From Pseudomonadota bacterium (GTDB lineage Bacteria; Pseudomonadota; Alphaproteobacteria; Acetobacterales; Acetobacteraceae), in NCBI GenBank assembly GCA_021829055.1, contig JAJZCS010000088.1, positions 1 to 7,787 of the forward strand: a stretch of DNA of 7,787 nucleotides. Reading direction: 5' to 3'. The position numbers were made by a program, and so were the translations under genes. How positions within the stretch are numbered: the first letter of the stretch is position 1; each line of letters opens with the position of its first letter. The notes under the pieces were generated by a model. It searched no databases. It had not been told where the DNA came from and worked only from the letters and a program-made list of their open reading frames with translations. Shown here in pieces: positions 6,715-7,787 of the stretch.

Positions 6715-7787
6715 ATGATGAAAACTCTGTTCCTGCAGCCGCCGTCTTTTGACGGCTTTGATGGAGGGGCCGGTTCACGCTACCAAGCGAGGCGGGAAAT
6801 CCGGTCCTTCTGGTTTCCGACCTGGCTTGCCCAGCCTGCCGCCTTGATCCCAGGCTCGAAACTGATTGATGCCCCTCCTGCCCGCCTGACAATGGCCGAC
6901 GTCCTTCCGCACGCGAAAACTGCGGATCTCATCGTCATTCATACATCGACCCCGTCCTTCACTAATGACGTCAAAGTTGCTGAATGCATCAAGAAAGAGA
7001 ATCCTCGCTCCCTCATCGGCATGATCGGGGCAAAAGTTGCCGTTCAAGCGGAGCAAAGCCTTGAACGTGCCATCCCCGTCGATTTCGTTGCGCGAAACGA
7101 GTTCGATTTCACGATCAAAGAAATTGCTGAAGGCATTCCGCTTGCAGAAATTGACGGCATCTCTTTCCGAAATTCGGAGGGCCAAATTGTCCACAACAAA
7201 GACCGCGCAATCTTGGAGAATATGGATAGCCTGCCGTTCGTTGCAGACGTCTACAGGCGGGATCTTCGGATCGAGGATTATTTCATCGGCTACCTGATGC
7301 ATCCCTATGTATCTCTTTACACCGGGCGCGGATGCAAATCACGCTGCACATTCTGTCTTTGGCCCCAAACAGTTGGGGGCCACCGGTATCGTACCCGCTC
7401 CGTCGAACACGTCATCGCGGAAGTACGTCAGATCCAGACTTACTTTCCACAGATGAAGGAATTATTCTTTGACGACGATACCTTCACCGATAACCTGCCG
7501 CGCGCGGAGGCGATCGCGAGAGAGCTTGGTAGGCTCGGCGTCACATGGTCCTGCAATGCCAAGGCCAACGTGCCACGGGATACACTCAAGGTTTTGCGCG
7601 ACAATGGGCTGCGCCTTCTTCTGGTCGGCTATGAAAGTGGCAATCAGCAGATCCTGCATAACATCAAGAAAGGCATGCGCATTGAGGTCGCGAAGCGGTT
7701 CACCAAAGACTGCCACGATCTCGGCATCAAAATTCACGGCACATTCATCCTAGGCCTGCCAGGAGAAACGCAAGAAACCATTCGTGA
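6715..7787 (+). CDS. hpnJ: HpnJ, B12-type radical SAM hopanoid enzyme (partial, cut by window edge)
   Basis: An uninterrupted frame from 6715 runs off the right edge; 357 codons are visible of a protein that is usually about 470 residues. HpnJ is a radical SAM protein of the B12-binding class. In hopanoid biosynthesis it converts the glucosamine group on bacteriohopanetetrol into the five-membered aminocyclitol, after HpnI and the deacetylase HpnK. It opens with MMKTLFLQPPSFDGFDGGAG (1-20), as is usual for HpnJ. A Rossmann-like cobalamin-binding-type region covers roughly 60-140, but I see no classical DxHxxG cobalamin ligand motif. The radical SAM core begins with YTGRGCKSRCTFCLW, placing the cluster cysteines at 207, 211 and 214. 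It continues with ELFFDDDTFTDN, the YESGN motif and FILGLPGETQET near the visible end, all typical of this class. It is the last gene in view in the dxs operon; hpnK would be expected nearby downstream. Confidence 0.93.
   Translation, partial: MMKTLFLQPPSFDGFDGGAGSRYQARREIRSFWFPTWLAQPAALIPGSKLIDAPPARLTMADVLPHAKTADLIVIHTSTPSFTNDVKVAECIKKENPRSLIGMIGAKVAVQAEQSLERAIPVDFVARNEFDFTIKEIAEGIPLAEIDGISFRNSEGQIVHNKDRAILENMDSLPFVADVYRRDLRIEDYFIGYLMHPYVSLYTGRGCKSRCTFCLWPQTVGGHRYRTRSVEHVIAEVRQIQTYFPQMKELFFDDDTFTDNLPRAEAIARELGRLGVTWSCNAKANVPRDTLKVLRDNGLRLLLVGYESGNQQILHNIKKGMRIEVAKRFTKDCHDLGIKIHGTFILGLPGETQETIR

Noticed and set aside
6775..7302. Minus-strand 175-codon frame opposite the start of hpnJ
   Set aside because: The plus strand is a continuous HpnJ frame with family motifs. 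The antisense product has none.
1..7787. tRNA, rRNA and CRISPR features
   Set aside because: I saw no cloverleaf-like or rRNA-like sequence and no regularly spaced direct repeats anywhere in the window.

Overview
This window is most of a hopanoid (bacterial triterpenoid lipid) gene cluster with two enzymes of the MEP isoprenoid pathway built into it. The protein set (HpnH, IspH, Dxs, HpnM, HpnI, HpnJ), the moderately GC-rich coding sequence and the tight gene packing suggest a Gram-negative proteobacterium. An alphaproteobacterium of the Rhodospirillales/Acetobacteraceae kind is the best guess, but that placement is inference from gene content only.

Layout. (1) Positions 1 to about 169, minus strand: the N-terminal part of an IS5-type transposase, cut by the window edge, with an apparent stop right after the only upstream in-frame ATG. 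A perfect palindrome (189-209) lies between it and the first chromosomal gene. (2) Positions 267-2452, minus strand: ispH then hpnH, a two-gene unit with a 44-base gap. (3) Positions 2453-2862: a 410-base divergent control region with no convincing gene. It holds two perfect inverted repeats and a palindrome in the ispH leader, and weak candidate promoters in both directions. (4) Positions 2863 to the right edge, plus strand: dxs, hpnM (4-base overlap), hpnI and hpnJ (the last cut by the window edge).

How the genes work together. Dxs makes 1-deoxy-D-xylulose 5-phosphate, the entry step of the MEP pathway. IspH makes IPP and DMAPP, the last step. These feed squalene and then hopene synthesis by enzymes encoded outside the window. 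HpnH adds a 5'-deoxyadenosyl group to diploptene to give adenosylhopane, the first C35 hopanoid. HpnI puts N-acetylglucosamine on bacteriohopanetetrol. HpnJ, a B12-type radical SAM protein, works after the usual deacetylase HpnK (not in view) to contract the sugar to the aminocyclitol head group. HpnM is an MlaC-like exported protein, probably for lipid handling or transport in the periplasm. The core genes are a known system. The less explained parts are the IS remnant downstream of hpnH and the structured divergent region between the two MEP genes.
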